Notes: generated by a model not told the origin, from the letters alone. A stretch of 64,000 nucleotides of DNA from JAHIYU01 sp964476155 (GCA_964476155.1 CAYYYS010000008.1:1-64000), one strand, 5' to 3'; shown: positions 7,637 to 17,263, numbered from the stretch's first letter. Translations and numbers: made by a program.

Positions 7637-9130
7637 ATGAGGCAAATGCTCGACAATCTCAAGGCCGTCCTGGCCAGGTTCACGTTCAATCAGAAGATTC
7701 TGATGGGCTTGATCGTCTGCGCGGCCGTGATCAGCGTGGCCATCTTCAGCGTTTGGCTGCAGAGCGAAGAACAGGCGGTCCTGTTCACCAACCTCAGCCC
7801 CGAGGACGCCTCCCTGGCGATCGATGAGTTGAGCAAGCTGAACGTGGACGCGGAACTGACCAATGGCGGCACGACCATCATGGTGCCCGAGAACGTGGTC
7901 CACCGTCTGCGTGTCGACTTGTCGGCCAAGGGGATTCCCTCATCCGGAACGGTCGGCTGGGGCATCTTCGACGGCAAGCAGTACGGTATGACCGAGTTCA
8001 TCCAGAACGTGAATTTCAAACGCGCCCTCGAAGGTGAACTCACCCAGACCATCGAATCGATCAACGGCATCCGCGCGGCCCGCGTGCATCTGGTGCTGCC
8101 CAAACCGTCGATCTTCAAGAAGATGCAGTCGCCCGCCACCTCGACCATCGTGCTCACGCTCGGGCGCGGGACGGTGTTGTCACCGAGCCAGATCCAGGGC
8201 ATGCAAAGCCTGGTATCCGGTGCGGTGGAGGGACTCGAAAAGCCCAACGTATCGGTTCTGGACCAGTACGGCGTGGTGTTGAGCGACAATTACGGCAGCG
8301 AAGGCCTGGCGCGGTCGGACAGCCAACTCGCCATGAAAAAGGAAGTCGACGCCTATCTGGCCGAGAAGGCCCAGGGGATGCTCGCACAGGTCATGGGGCC
8401 CAACCGCGCCATCGTGCGCGTTGACGCCACGCTGAACTTCGAGCAACTCGAGCAGCAACGCCATACCTACGATCCCAACCAGACGGTCGTGCGCAGCGAA
8501 GAACGAAACGAGAGTACCGAGGGTGAGGGCGGCAGCAACGAGCAGTCGACCACCAACTACGAGATCAACGAGACCATGGAAACGGTGGTGGGTGAAGTCG
8601 GTGGTGTAAAGACCATGACCGTCGCGGTCTTCGTCGACGGGCGCTACGAGAGTGCCGGCGACGACGCCGAGCCAGTATATACGCCCCTGCCTGAAGACGA
8701 GCTCGATCAGATCCAGCGCATCGTGCAATCGGCCGTGGGGCTGAATACACAGCGCGGCGACCGCATCGAAGTGGTCAACATGCAGTTCCAGGTGCCGACC
8801 CAGGATCCGGCCGAGCAGGGGGTCATGGTATCGCCCCTGCTCCAGACACTGCCCCAACTCGTCGGCAAGGTCCTGCTCTTCGCGCTGGCCGTCTTCATGG
8901 CCTTCCGGCTGCGCAACGCGCTGGGCGACATGGCCGGGCAGTCCTATGAGCCGAGCGCCGGACCGAATCAGCAGGTTCCCGAGGGCCCGGACGCCGACCT
9001 ACTGGAAACGGATGCCTCGATCGTGACATTGGAAAACAATCTCACTGAAGTTCGTGATTTCGCGGGTAGCAATCCCCAGGAAATCGCGGATCTGGTACAG
9101 GCCTGGGTGGGCGACTCCGAAAGCGCCTAG
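7637..9130 (+). CDS. fliF: Flagellar MS-ring protein FliF
   Basis: 497 residues. FliF builds the inner-membrane MS ring. N-terminal membrane segment at about 17-37 (ILMGLIVCAAVISVAIFSVW), ring-building motifs (RVDLSAKGIPSSGTVGW; ELTQTIESINGIRAARVHLVLP), a second membrane segment near 411-430 (LVGKVLLFALAVFMAFRLR) and a C-terminal cytoplasmic tail that contacts FliG. The length is at the short end of the family. AAGGAG lies 14 nt before the chosen ATG; an in-frame ATG at 7646 is an alternative. Confidence 0.96.
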   Translation: MRQMLDNLKAVLARFTFNQKILMGLIVCAAVISVAIFSVWLQSEEQAVLFTNLSPEDASLAIDELSKLNVDAELTNGGTTIMVPENVVHRLRVDLSAKGIPSSGTVGWGIFDGKQYGMTEFIQNVNFKRALEGELTQTIESINGIRAARVHLVLPKPSIFKKMQSPATSTIVLTLGRGTVLSPSQIQGMQSLVSGAVEGLEKPNVSVLDQYGVVLSDNYGSEGLARSDSQLAMKKEVDAYLAEKAQGMLAQVMGPNRAIVRVDATLNFEQLEQQRHTYDPNQTVVRSEERNESTEGEGGSNEQSTTNYEINETMETVVGEVGGVKTMTVAVFVDGRYESAGDDAEPVYTPLPEDELDQIQRIVQSAVGLNTQRGDRIEVVNMQFQVPTQDPAEQGVMVSPLLQTLPQLVGKVLLFALAVFMAFRLRNALGDMAGQSYEPSAGPNQQVPEGPDADLLETDASIVTLENNLTEVRDFAGSNPQEIADLVQAWVGDSESA

Positions 9131-9160
9131 CCTGGTAGACGAAGAACGGGAGTTCGCGTT

Positions 9161-10165
9161 TTGGCTGACAAAGAGATAATGCGCAAGATCGCCGTGTTGA
9201 TGATTTCGCTGGGGCCCAAGGTCGCCGGCCAGGTCATCAAGCGGCTACCCGAAGAGATGATGGAGGGGATCACCGCCCAGATCTCCGAGATCTCGCTCAT
9301 CAGCAATGCAGACAAGTCGGAGGTCCTCGAAGAGTTCGTCGACATGCGGCGCCGGGCGTCGGGTGTCGAGTTCGGCGGCGAAAACAGTGCCCTGGAGATT
9401 CTCGAGGAGGCTCTCGGCAAGCGGCAGGCCGATTCGGTGTTGACCCGCGCCACGGGTTTCAGCGATATGCAGGGCTTCGACAACCTGAAGCGTGTCGACC
9501 ATCTGACGGTCATGAACTACCTGAAGAACGAGCATCCCCAGACCATTGCCCTGGTCCTGTCCTATGTCGACCCCCGGACCAGTGGTCCGATCATATCGTT
9601 GATGCCGGGCGCACTACAGGGGAGCATCGCCCACCGCATGGCGACTCTGGACAAACCGAATCCCCAGGCCCTGAAAATCGTCGAAGAGACACTCAACAGC
9701 CTGGTCCGTGATGAAATCTCGGGCACGGCCCGCAACTTCGGCGGACGCAAGCAGGTGGCGGCCGTTCTCAACGAGATCGATCAGGATTCGTGGTTGGAGA
9801 TCATCGACGACGTGCGGGAAATCGACGACGAGTGCGCCACCGAGATCAAGAATCTCATGTTCGTCTTCGAGGACATGATCAACCTGGACGACCACTACAT
9901 CCAGGAGATCCTCAAGGAGGTCAAGGGCAAGGAACTCGCCACCGCCCTGAAGGGAACGCCCAACAACATCCAGGAGAAGATCTTCAAGAACATGTCCAAG
10001 CGGGCGAGCGCCGGCATCAAGGAAGACATGGAGTACATGGGACCGGTGCCCATTTCCGATGTCGAGGAAGCGCAGCAGAATATCGTATCGGTCGTACGGC
10101 GGATGATGGACGAAGGTGTGATCGTTCTCGGCAGGGGAGGCGGCGGTGCGTCAGTGGTCGCCTGA
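9161..10165 (+). CDS. fliG: Flagellar motor switch protein FliG
   Basis: 334 residues. FliG sits on the MS ring and receives torque from the stators. The EHPQ motif is at about 123 (NEHPQTIALVLSYVDP), and the C-terminal torque domain keeps charged residues (MFVFEDMINLDD; VKGKELATALKGTP; NMSKRASAGIKEDMEYMGPV). Starts at TTG 9161 with AACGGGAG 8 nt upstream; no nearer ATG fits the conserved N terminus. The end overlaps fliH by 20 nt. Confidence 0.97.
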   Translation: MADKEIMRKIAVLMISLGPKVAGQVIKRLPEEMMEGITAQISEISLISNADKSEVLEEFVDMRRRASGVEFGGENSALEILEEALGKRQADSVLTRATGFSDMQGFDNLKRVDHLTVMNYLKNEHPQTIALVLSYVDPRTSGPIISLMPGALQGSIAHRMATLDKPNPQALKIVEETLNSLVRDEISGTARNFGGRKQVAAVLNEIDQDSWLEIIDDVREIDDECATEIKNLMFVFEDMINLDDHYIQEILKEVKGKELATALKGTPNNIQEKIFKNMSKRASAGIKEDMEYMGPVPISDVEEAQQNIVSVVRRMMDEGVIVLGRGGGGASVVA

Positions 10166-10835
10166 TGATTTATTTGAGCAGTCCGTTGCCGTCGCCATGT
10201 CCGACGAATTCGTCGGTGATGCGATTCCTGCCGAATGCCCAACGGATTTTGTCGAAGACTTCCCCTTCGACGGCCTGGCCAGCTTTCTGGGCCGACTTGA
10301 AATTCATGAACGTGAAGCCCTCTTCCAGCTCGTCCGCGAAGATCTGCACGCTGAACTGCTCAAAGAGGTGAAAGCCGAGCAGGTCGTCAAGAGCGCGCAG
10401 GAAAAGGCGATTATCGACACCCTCTCGCGGAAGCTGGCGGACAAGGTCGACACCGAGTTGAAGTCCATCGCCCACCACGCTGTCGATCTCGCCATCGTCA
10501 TGGCCGAACAGGTTACCCGACGCGCCATCGAACTCGACCAGGCCGCCTTGCATACTGCCGTCGAAACGATCGTCTACCGCGCCAAGCGCGGGACGAAATT
10601 CACGGTTGTCGTGAATCCGGAGGATGCGACCTACCTGGAGGCCCGCCCCGACGACATGGCCCGTCTGAACATCGAGCAGATCGACGTCGATCAACGCATC
10701 GAACGTGGTGGTTGCCTGATCACCGCGGACGGACAGGAGTGGGACTACACCGTCACGGGACGTCTCGACCGTCTGGCCGATGTTGTCCGTGAAAGTATCC
10801 AGGAAGCCGGGGACACACCGGAGGAGCCCTCTTGA
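10146..10835 (+). CDS. fliH: Flagellar export stator-like protein FliH
   Basis: 229 residues. FliH regulates the export ATPase FliI and links it to the C ring. The central region is a long charged helix (LLKEVKAEQVVKSAQEKAIIDTLSRKLADKV). The C-terminal FliH/HrpE/V-ATPase E-subunit-like domain is visible (IVMAEQVTRRAIELD; VVVNPEDATYLEARP; ERGGCLITADGQEWDYTVTGRLDRL). GTG start 4 nt after AGGGGAGG, inside the end of fliG; ends in a TTGA overlap with fliI. Confidence 0.92.
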   Translation: MRQWSPDDLFEQSVAVAMSDEFVGDAIPAECPTDFVEDFPFDGLASFLGRLEIHEREALFQLVREDLHAELLKEVKAEQVVKSAQEKAIIDTLSRKLADKVDTELKSIAHHAVDLAIVMAEQVTRRAIELDQAALHTAVETIVYRAKRGTKFTVVVNPEDATYLEARPDDMARLNIEQIDVDQRIERGGCLITADGQEWDYTVTGRLDRLADVVRESIQEAGDTPEEPS

Positions 10836-12145
10836 GTCTGCCCTGGGGCAAAACCATCCAGAAAGTCCGTCGAGCCGACACGATCCGGGTTACCGGTACT
10901 GTCGAGAATATCGTGGGACTCACCATCGAAGTGAAGGGCCTGACCGCCTCGGTCGGATCCGTCTGTCGCGTGGACGTCGGACGGTCGCAGCTCGCGGTAA
11001 TGGGCGAGGTCATCGGGTTCCGCTCCGGACATGCCATGGTCATGCCCTACCAGACCATGGAGGGTATCGCGCCAGGTCAAAAGGTGACCGTGGCTTCCAG
11101 CCGACTCACCGTTCCGACGGGGCACTGTCTGCTCGGTCGCGTTCTCGATGGACTGGGACATCCTCTCGACAACGGCCCACCGCTGGCTCACGTCCGTGAA
11201 CGTCTGGTCAAGGGGACGCCGCCACCGGCTCTCACGCGCAAGCGCATCACCGAACCTTTCGCCACCGGCGTGAGGGCCATGGACGGCCTGGTTACCGTGG
11301 CGCGGGGGCAGCGCATGGGGATCTTCGCGGGCAGTGGCGTGGGCAAGAGCGTCCTGTTGGGCATGCTGGCGCGCAACGCGTCTTCGGACGTGAACGTGGT
11401 CGCGCTGATCGGCGAGCGAGGGCGTGAAGTCCGCGAGTTCATCGAGCGCGATCTGGGCCCTGAAGGGCTGGCGCGCAGCGTGGTGATAGTGGTCACGTCC
11501 GACGAAAACGCCGTCTTGCGCGTCAAGGGCGCCGAGACCGCCATGACCATCGCCGAGTTCTTCCGGGATCAGGGCCGTAATGTCCAGTTCATGATGGACT
11601 CCGTCACGAGATATGCCATGGCTCTGCGCGAAATCGGGCTGGCCGTCGGCGAGCCGCCCACCACCAAGGGATACACCCCCTCGGTCTTCGCCACGTTGCC
11701 CAAGTTGTGCGAGCGGTCGGGTTGGTCGAACACCAATGCGATCACCGCTTTTTTCACGGTTCTGATCGAGGGTGACGACGAACACGATCCTATCGGCGAT
11801 GCCATGCGCTCCATCCTCGACGGTCACATCATGCTGAGCCGCGATCTGGCGCGCCAGGGGCGGTTCCCGGCCATCGATATACTGGGCAGCGTGTCGCGTC
11901 TGCGTAACGCCGTCGTCGACAAGCCGGTCATCGAATCCGGTATCACACTCATGCGCTGGCTCAAGGCCCTCGAGGAAAACAGGGACCTGATCAACATCGG
12001 TGCGTACGTGGCCGGTTCCGATCCCCTGGTCGATGCCGCGCTGTCGAAACAGGAAGCGATTCAGCGATTCATGAGCCAGACCATCGCAGAGAAGGCTTCT
12101 TGGGATAGTTCCATAAGTGACTTGGTGTCACTGACAACGGAGTAG
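10832..12145 (+). CDS. fliI: Flagellum-specific export ATPase FliI
   Basis: 437 residues. ATPase of the flagellar type III export apparatus, related to F1 beta. Walker A GSGVGKSV at about 167-174, catalytic region VVALIGERGREVREF, Walker B-like VQFMMDSVTRYAMALREIGL and the arginine-finger region follow in order. Length is normal. TTG start at 10832 overlaps the fliH stop (TTGA) with GGAGGAG upstream, so translation is probably coupled. Confidence 0.97.
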   Translation: MSLPWGKTIQKVRRADTIRVTGTVENIVGLTIEVKGLTASVGSVCRVDVGRSQLAVMGEVIGFRSGHAMVMPYQTMEGIAPGQKVTVASSRLTVPTGHCLLGRVLDGLGHPLDNGPPLAHVRERLVKGTPPPALTRKRITEPFATGVRAMDGLVTVARGQRMGIFAGSGVGKSVLLGMLARNASSDVNVVALIGERGREVREFIERDLGPEGLARSVVIVVTSDENAVLRVKGAETAMTIAEFFRDQGRNVQFMMDSVTRYAMALREIGLAVGEPPTTKGYTPSVFATLPKLCERSGWSNTNAITAFFTVLIEGDDEHDPIGDAMRSILDGHIMLSRDLARQGRFPAIDILGSVSRLRNAVVDKPVIESGITLMRWLKALEENRDLINIGAYVAGSDPLVDAALSKQEAIQRFMSQTIAEKASWDSSISDLVSLTTE

Positions 12146-12148
12146 TGG

Positions 12149-12586
12149 ATGGCATTCCACTTCAAGCTGGAAAAGGTCCTGCGTTATCGTCGCCGGCGTA
12201 TGGAGAGTGAGGCACGAAAGCTGCATGCGATCGAGTCCGCCGCTCTGGCTCTCGACCGGGACAGTGCCCGGATGGAGCTTCGCTGTCGTGAGCTGACACG
12301 GACGGTCGCAGCCGAGGCCTCGGGCGCAGAAGTCGTTGAGCGGAGACGATTGACGGAATTCGTAGAGGGACAGCAGCACTTGATTCGCCGCAATACGGAA
12401 GAAGCCGCGATGATCAGACGCAAGGCCGATCAGCAACGACACATTCTCCTCGACGCTCAGCGAGAGGTCAGAGTCCTGGAACTGTTGCGTGAAAAGCAGA
12501 ACGACGAGTGGTCGCAGCGGCAACGCCGTCTCGATCAGAAACACATCGATGAAATCGCATCCCGTGGGAGCGCGCGCCAACGATGA
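12149..12586 (+). CDS. fliJ: Flagellar export protein FliJ
   Basis: 145 residues. FliJ is a coiled-coil that enters the FliI ring and helps energise export. The protein is nearly all charged helix with heptads (FHFKLEKVLRYRRRRMESEARKLHAIES... and RREVRVLELLREKQ-type repeats). The start AFHFKLEKVLRYRRR is the usual FliJ opening. It sits 3 bp after fliI and overlaps the next gene by 4 nt. Confidence 0.9.
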   Translation: MAFHFKLEKVLRYRRRRMESEARKLHAIESAALALDRDSARMELRCRELTRTVAAEASGAEVVERRRLTEFVEGQQHLIRRNTEEAAMIRRKADQQRHILLDAQREVRVLELLREKQNDEWSQRQRRLDQKHIDEIASRGSARQR

Positions 12587-13116
12587 AGTCAATAATCATA
12601 ATCTCAACCCTGACCTTCCTCGTGATCTTCGGGGTCATTCTGTTCACCAACGGTCTCTTTCAGGGAGCCATGCGTGACTTGAGCCAGACGCTGGAAACAG
12701 GTGGGGAGGAAGTCGATGAAGAAGCCACCCGGATGATCTTCGCGAATCTCGCCGTGGAACGTGACCGGCTACAGCGTGAAAGCGAGGCCGTCCTCGCCTT
12801 GCAGAGTACCTACGAAGTGGAAGCAAAACTGCAGGTCGAGCGCGAGGAGAAGATAGCCGAAATGATCGCCGACTTGTCGAAAGCCCAAGCGGCCTACAAC
12901 AGCAGTAGCGACGCCCAGGCCGCCAAGCTCTCGAAGGTCTATGAGGCCATGAAACCGGCCAGCGCCGCACCGATCCTCGCCAGCCTGGACATGGATACCG
13001 TCCTGCAGATCCTGGCCAACATGAAGGACCGGCAGGCCGCCAAGATCCTCTCGAACATGAATCCGGGGCTGGCTGCCGAGATCAGCACACGCATGAGCGC
13101 GAAGGGACACGGTTGA
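12583..13116 (+). CDS. motE: MotE-like periplasmic flagellar protein
   Basis: 177 residues. N-terminal membrane anchor at about 3-23 (SIIIISTLTFLVIFGVILF), a charged coiled coil (about 45-120), then an MgtE-N-like helical domain (MKPASAAPILASLDMDTVLQILANMKDRQAAKILSNM), the arrangement of MotE, a chaperone for the MotC motor protein. In many phyla this gene sits between fliJ and fliK, as here. No motC is visible in the window, so the partner is uncertain. Overlaps fliJ (ATGA) and ends on the fliK start. Confidence 0.82.
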   Translation: MKSIIIISTLTFLVIFGVILFTNGLFQGAMRDLSQTLETGGEEVDEEATRMIFANLAVERDRLQRESEAVLALQSTYEVEAKLQVEREEKIAEMIADLSKAQAAYNSSSDAQAAKLSKVYEAMKPASAAPILASLDMDTVLQILANMKDRQAAKILSNMNPGLAAEISTRMSAKGHG

Positions 13117-14186
13117 TGTACGAGATGGGCAGCAGCGCCAACCTGAGATCCACGAGCAAACCGTCCGAGCATCAGCGCTCGGATATCGCTTTCGCCGTCG
13201 CCATGGCCTTTCCCGACGGTGCGGAGTTCGAGCGCATACTGGGCGCCGAAAAAGCGCAGACCTCGCCTGAGCGAACGGAACAGCGAGCCGCAAGGGATGT
13301 CACCGATGGAAGGCAGTCGTCGACTGTCCCGAAATCCACCAGAACCACAGCAGACAAAGGTCCGTCCCGTGGGAGCCGTAGTGAAAACTCCATGGCGGAA
13401 CAGCCCGCCAAGTCACCCGGCCGTCCAGCGGCGTTGGTTGACAACATGTCCCGGCTGATTCCCGTCCGGGGGGCCGGCGCCGAGTACCGGGCCGGGGCCA
13501 CGACTGGAAATGCGGTAGCCGGTACTGATGATGCGGAACTCGCCGATTACGCGAAGTTACTGAACGATTTGAAAACGACCAATCTCTCCTCGACGGACAC
13601 CGCTTCGGTGCAACCGTCCGAACAGGGGGAGACGACCAAGGACTCCACTCAACTTCCGCAAGCGGAACGGGATGTGAGTCAAAACAGCAATTTCAACACT
13701 TCGGCGCCGCTGTTGAAGGTTATGGCCCAGGGAACCGATCCACTCGTCATGACCAAGGCGGCCTCCGCACCTGAGCCCCAACCCGAAACGACTCCGCAGA
13801 TGGAACAGCAGATCCGCGCGCAGGTCGTGGGACAACTGGCCGGCCGGCTGGGTGGCCTGGGCGGCAAGGGATCCCTGAGGCTGACCCTGACACCGCCGGA
13901 GCTCGGCCGTGTCGATATCCGTTTCACGCGCGATGGCGACAAGCTCCAGCTTCATTTCCGCGTGGAGTCGGCGGCCGCGGCACGGGCCCTCCAAGACGGA
14001 TCGGGGCATCTCCAGGAATTGCTTCTCAATCGCAACGGACACTGGCAGCAGATCGACGTAACCGTCGAGCGCAAAGAGGATGAGGAAAAAGAGCAGGCCC
14101 GTCAGCGGGAAAACGAGCCGGACGATAACGCGGATCGCGAAACCGATGACCGTGACGGCCAGGACGAACAAAGGGGTGAGGAATGA
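13116..14186 (+). CDS. fliK: Flagellar hook-length control protein FliK
   Basis: 356 residues. Secreted molecular ruler that also switches export specificity through FlhB. The N-terminal two thirds are low-complexity and polar, typical of FliK. The conserved C-terminal hook-length domain lies at about 245-315 (GSLRLTLTPPELGRVDIRF; HLQELLLNRNGHWQQIDVTVE). It ends in a very acidic and basic tail (EEKEQARQRENEPDDNAD...). The ATG at 13116 overlaps the previous stop (TGATG) with GAAGGGA 8 nt upstream. Confidence 0.9.
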   Translation: MYEMGSSANLRSTSKPSEHQRSDIAFAVAMAFPDGAEFERILGAEKAQTSPERTEQRAARDVTDGRQSSTVPKSTRTTADKGPSRGSRSENSMAEQPAKSPGRPAALVDNMSRLIPVRGAGAEYRAGATTGNAVAGTDDAELADYAKLLNDLKTTNLSSTDTASVQPSEQGETTKDSTQLPQAERDVSQNSNFNTSAPLLKVMAQGTDPLVMTKAASAPEPQPETTPQMEQQIRAQVVGQLAGRLGGLGGKGSLRLTLTPPELGRVDIRFTRDGDKLQLHFRVESAAAARALQDGSGHLQELLLNRNGHWQQIDVTVERKEDEEKEQARQRENEPDDNADRETDDRDGQDEQRGEE

Positions 14187-14827
14187 ACGTCAGCCCGGTT
14201 GGCACCACTACGTCGACGACGTCGACCACCAACGGCACACAAACGGAGCAGGATCAGTTCCTGCAGTTGCTTGTCACCCAGATCCAGAACCAGAACCCGC
14301 TCGATCCCCTGGACAACGCGGAATTCACGTCACAGCTCTCGCAGTTCGCCATGCTCGAGGAACTCGAGCAGATCAACTCGAGCCTCGAACAGAACGCGGT
14401 CTACAGCCAGTCGCTCAACAACACCATGCTGCTTGGCCTGGTCGGCAAGCACGCCGTGGTGGAAGGCGACGCGGTGACGGTGACCGACGGCGTGGCCTCG
14501 GCATCGCAGATACAGGTATCCGCCGCGGGCGTCGCGACGGTCGAAGTCCTCGACGAGAACGGCTCGGTCGTCCGGACATTCACTACCGAACTCGAGGCAG
14601 GCTGGAACGATCTCGGCTGGGACGGTCTCGGTACCTCGGGAGAAACCGTGGCGGATGGATCCTACACGGTGTCGGTGAGTGTCGTGGATCGCGCGGACAA
14701 CCCGCTCGATTCGATCACCTACATGACGGGTGTCGTGGATAGCATTCGCTTCGAAAACAACCTCGCCCTGCTGAGTATCGCGGGACGTGACTACTACGCT
14801 TCTGAAATCGCCAAGGTGGGCATTTAG
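14183..14827 (+). CDS. flgD: Hook cap/assembly scaffold FlgD
   Basis: 214 residues. FlgD caps the growing hook. The N-terminal export and scaffold motif is plain (QDQFLQLLVTQIQNQNPLDP, then NAEFTSQLSQFAMLEELEQIN), followed by the tudor/Ig-like region with AGWNDLGWDGLGTSGE and VADGSYTVSVSV. Overlaps the end of fliK by 4 nt (ATGA). Length is typical. Note that the same Ig fold family recurs as the C-terminal domain of the M6 protease at 42526. Confidence 0.96.
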   Translation: MNVSPVGTTTSTTSTTNGTQTEQDQFLQLLVTQIQNQNPLDPLDNAEFTSQLSQFAMLEELEQINSSLEQNAVYSQSLNNTMLLGLVGKHAVVEGDAVTVTDGVASASQIQVSAAGVATVEVLDENGSVVRTFTTELEAGWNDLGWDGLGTSGETVADGSYTVSVSVVDRADNPLDSITYMTGVVDSIRFENNLALLSIAGRDYYASEIAKVGI

Positions 14828-14872
14828 ACCGACGGTCTCCGGACAAGCGCGTCGGAGGACAAGGAGGGCCTC

Positions 14873-16969
14873 ATGCTACGTTCCCTTTACGCAGGCATCT
14901 CGGGACTCAGCTCGAACGCAGTCGAGTTGGACGTCATCGGCAATAATATCGCCAACGCCAACACAGTGGGTTACAAGTCCTCGCGCGTGACTTTCCGGGA
15001 GATGATGAACCAGACCGTCCGGTCCGCTCAGCGACCGGTTTCGGGCGGACGCGGCGGTATGAATCCGCAGCAGATCGGCCTGGGGTCATCGGTGGGCAGC
15101 ATCGATGCCCGCTTCACGCAGGGGCACACCCAGAACACGGGACTGGTCAACGACCTGGCCCTGCAGGGCGATGGCTTTTTCATTCTCAGCGACGGGTACA
15201 GCAGCTACTACACCCGCGCTGGAGCTTTCGGCCTCGATTCCACGAACAATCTCGTCGATCCGTCCACCGGCATGCGTCTGCAGGGCTTGATGGCCGATGC
15301 GACGGGCGAGATCATCAACGGGCAGTTCGAGGACCTGATCATTGATCCCAGTATGACCGTGCCGGCCAGTGCCTCGACCAACCTGCGCCTGTTCGGCAAC
15401 CTGGACGCGGCGTCGGAACCCACGTCCTCGATCCTCGAGTCGTCCCACTTCATGGCGGCGGCGGCAGGAACCGATCAGCTCACCGATCTCTACGCCCAGA
15501 ACGGTGATGCCATCGGGCTGACCCTCGGTGACGAGATCAGCATCACCGGCATGGTCACCGACGGCACGACCACGCAGATCTCGGTCCCCAATTTCTCGGT
15601 GGGCACCACGGGATTGTCCCTCGATGAACTGATGGCCTGGATCGTGTCGTCCCTCGAGACCCTGCCGGAATTCAACCCCGGTGACGTAACCGTGGCCATG
15701 CAGGCCGACGGATCGCTGGAACTGACGAACGGCAGCGGCACGGCGTCCATCAACAACCTGCAACTCACGGTACCGAGCGTATCGGACTTCAACCAGTCCT
15801 TCAGCTTCAGCAGCGACATCGGACCGGGCGACACGGGATCGACCTACGATGCCGCGCGCGAGGCCGGCCAGATCCGGGCCGCCGCCACCGACGCCGACCT
15901 GCTGGTGGACATCTACAACAGCAATGGTCAGAGCCTGGGTCTGAATGTATCGCCTTTGAACCCGAGCACGACCATCAGCATCAGCGGCTCGGTGGGAGAG
16001 AGCAATGCCCCATCGAACGAGCTGATCGTGGACGACACGACGACGGTATCCGACTTGTTGACGGGACTGCAGATCGCATTCGGCATTTCCAGCGAGCCGG
16101 TGACCATCAACACCGACGGCGAGCTGGTCATGCAGGGAGAGACGGGCATGGAGAACGCCCTGGGCCAGGTCGACATTCGCGAGATTGGCGAGGTCAACCC
16201 CATCTTCGAAACCTCCTTCAACTTCGCCCAGACCCAGGAAGCCTCGGACGGTCAAACCTACACGGTTTCGGCAACCACCTACGACTCACTGGGCGAGGTT
16301 CACAACGTCCAGTTCACGTTCACGCCCGTCGTGGGCCGGAACGAATGGTCCTGGGTCGCCGAGCTCGAAGGCAACGAGGAGATCGTGGAGGGAGGGTCCG
16401 GCACGGTGAGCTTTACCGACACCGGCGAGATCCTCGCGTTCCGCTACAGCGACGACGCCGTCGGTCTGACATTCACGCCGCAACCGACCGGCGATGTCGG
16501 CGCACAGGAGGTAACCCTGCAGGTCGACGTGGGCCAGTTCGGCGATTTCAACGGTTTGACCCAGTACGCCGCCAACGGGGGACTCCAGTCCCTGACCGAT
16601 GGCTTCACCGTGGGCCGACTGCTCGACTACGAGATCAATACCGACGGCATGATCATCGGTCGATTCTCCAACGACACGGCCCAGACCCTTGCCAAGATCG
16701 GCGTCGCGCGTTTCCCCAACAACCAGGGGTTGCAGCGCAGCGAAGGCAACACCTTCGTGACCAGCGGCAACTCGGGTTCGGTCATGCACGGATTTGTCGG
16801 CGGTGACACGGGGACCTACATCCTGTCTGGCGTCCTGGAGGGATCCAACGTGGATCTGACCCAGGAGCTGACGAACATGATCGTGGCGCAGCGGGCTTTC
16901 CAGGCCAACGCCAAGGTCATCTCGACCGGCGATCAGATCCTGCAGGAAATCGTTTCGATGATCAGGTAA
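14873..16969 (+). CDS. flgE: Flagellar hook protein FlgE, enlarged
   Basis: 698 residues. Builds the hook. N terminus LRSLYAGISGLSSNAVELDVIGNNIANANTVGYK and C terminus LTQELTNMIVAQRAFQANAKVIST are the conserved rod/hook helices; ALQGDGFFILSDG and the FNGLTQYA region are also FlgE-like. It is far longer than the usual 400 or so residues. The extra length includes two related blocks at about 203-317 and 342-453 (each with a D-IY/LY-NG-LGL start, a TVSDLL/LSLDELM helix, then DGEL/DGSLEL and a closing F-FSFS/FETSFNF), which look like a tandem duplication in the exposed domain. Confidence 0.95.
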   Translation: MLRSLYAGISGLSSNAVELDVIGNNIANANTVGYKSSRVTFREMMNQTVRSAQRPVSGGRGGMNPQQIGLGSSVGSIDARFTQGHTQNTGLVNDLALQGDGFFILSDGYSSYYTRAGAFGLDSTNNLVDPSTGMRLQGLMADATGEIINGQFEDLIIDPSMTVPASASTNLRLFGNLDAASEPTSSILESSHFMAAAAGTDQLTDLYAQNGDAIGLTLGDEISITGMVTDGTTTQISVPNFSVGTTGLSLDELMAWIVSSLETLPEFNPGDVTVAMQADGSLELTNGSGTASINNLQLTVPSVSDFNQSFSFSSDIGPGDTGSTYDAAREAGQIRAAATDADLLVDIYNSNGQSLGLNVSPLNPSTTISISGSVGESNAPSNELIVDDTTTVSDLLTGLQIAFGISSEPVTINTDGELVMQGETGMENALGQVDIREIGEVNPIFETSFNFAQTQEASDGQTYTVSATTYDSLGEVHNVQFTFTPVVGRNEWSWVAELEGNEEIVEGGSGTVSFTDTGEILAFRYSDDAVGLTFTPQPTGDVGAQEVTLQVDVGQFGDFNGLTQYAANGGLQSLTDGFTVGRLLDYEINTDGMIIGRFSNDTAQTLAKIGVARFPNNQGLQRSEGNTFVTSGNSGSVMHGFVGGDTGTYILSGVLEGSNVDLTQELTNMIVAQRAFQANAKVISTGDQILQEIVSMIR

Positions 16970-16996
16970 CCGGGCTAGCACCGGCATGAGGAGCAC

Positions 16997-17227
16997 ATGA
17001 TGATCAACGTAACCAAGCTCAACGGGAGCAAGCTGATGATCAACGCCGACCTGGTGGAGCTCATCGAGAGCACGCCCGATACACTCCTGAGTCTGACCAC
17101 GGGCCGCAAGGTCATGGTCAAGGAGGATCTCGAGTCGGTCGTGCAGATGATCATCGACTACCGGCGCACGTCACGTAGTCATCCAGTACCCGTTGGCGGA
17201 GCCGATAGTGCATTCAGTGGCAACTAG
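16997..17227 (+). CDS. flbD: FlbD family protein
   Basis: 76 residues. Small protein of the FlbD family found in many flagellar operons between flgE and motA; exact function not established. Conserved core INVTKLNGSKLMINADLVELIESTPDTLLSLTTGRKVMVKEDLESVVQMI matches the family over nearly its full length. It starts at tandem ATG ATG (16997, 17000) after GAGGAG. Not related to the Caulobacter transcription factor of the same name. Confidence 0.9.
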   Translation: MMINVTKLNGSKLMINADLVELIESTPDTLLSLTTGRKVMVKEDLESVVQMIIDYRRTSRSHPVPVGGADSAFSGN

Positions 17228-17263
17228 CCCAGGGCGCGTGCGGCGCCAAGCGAGGGGTGGATC

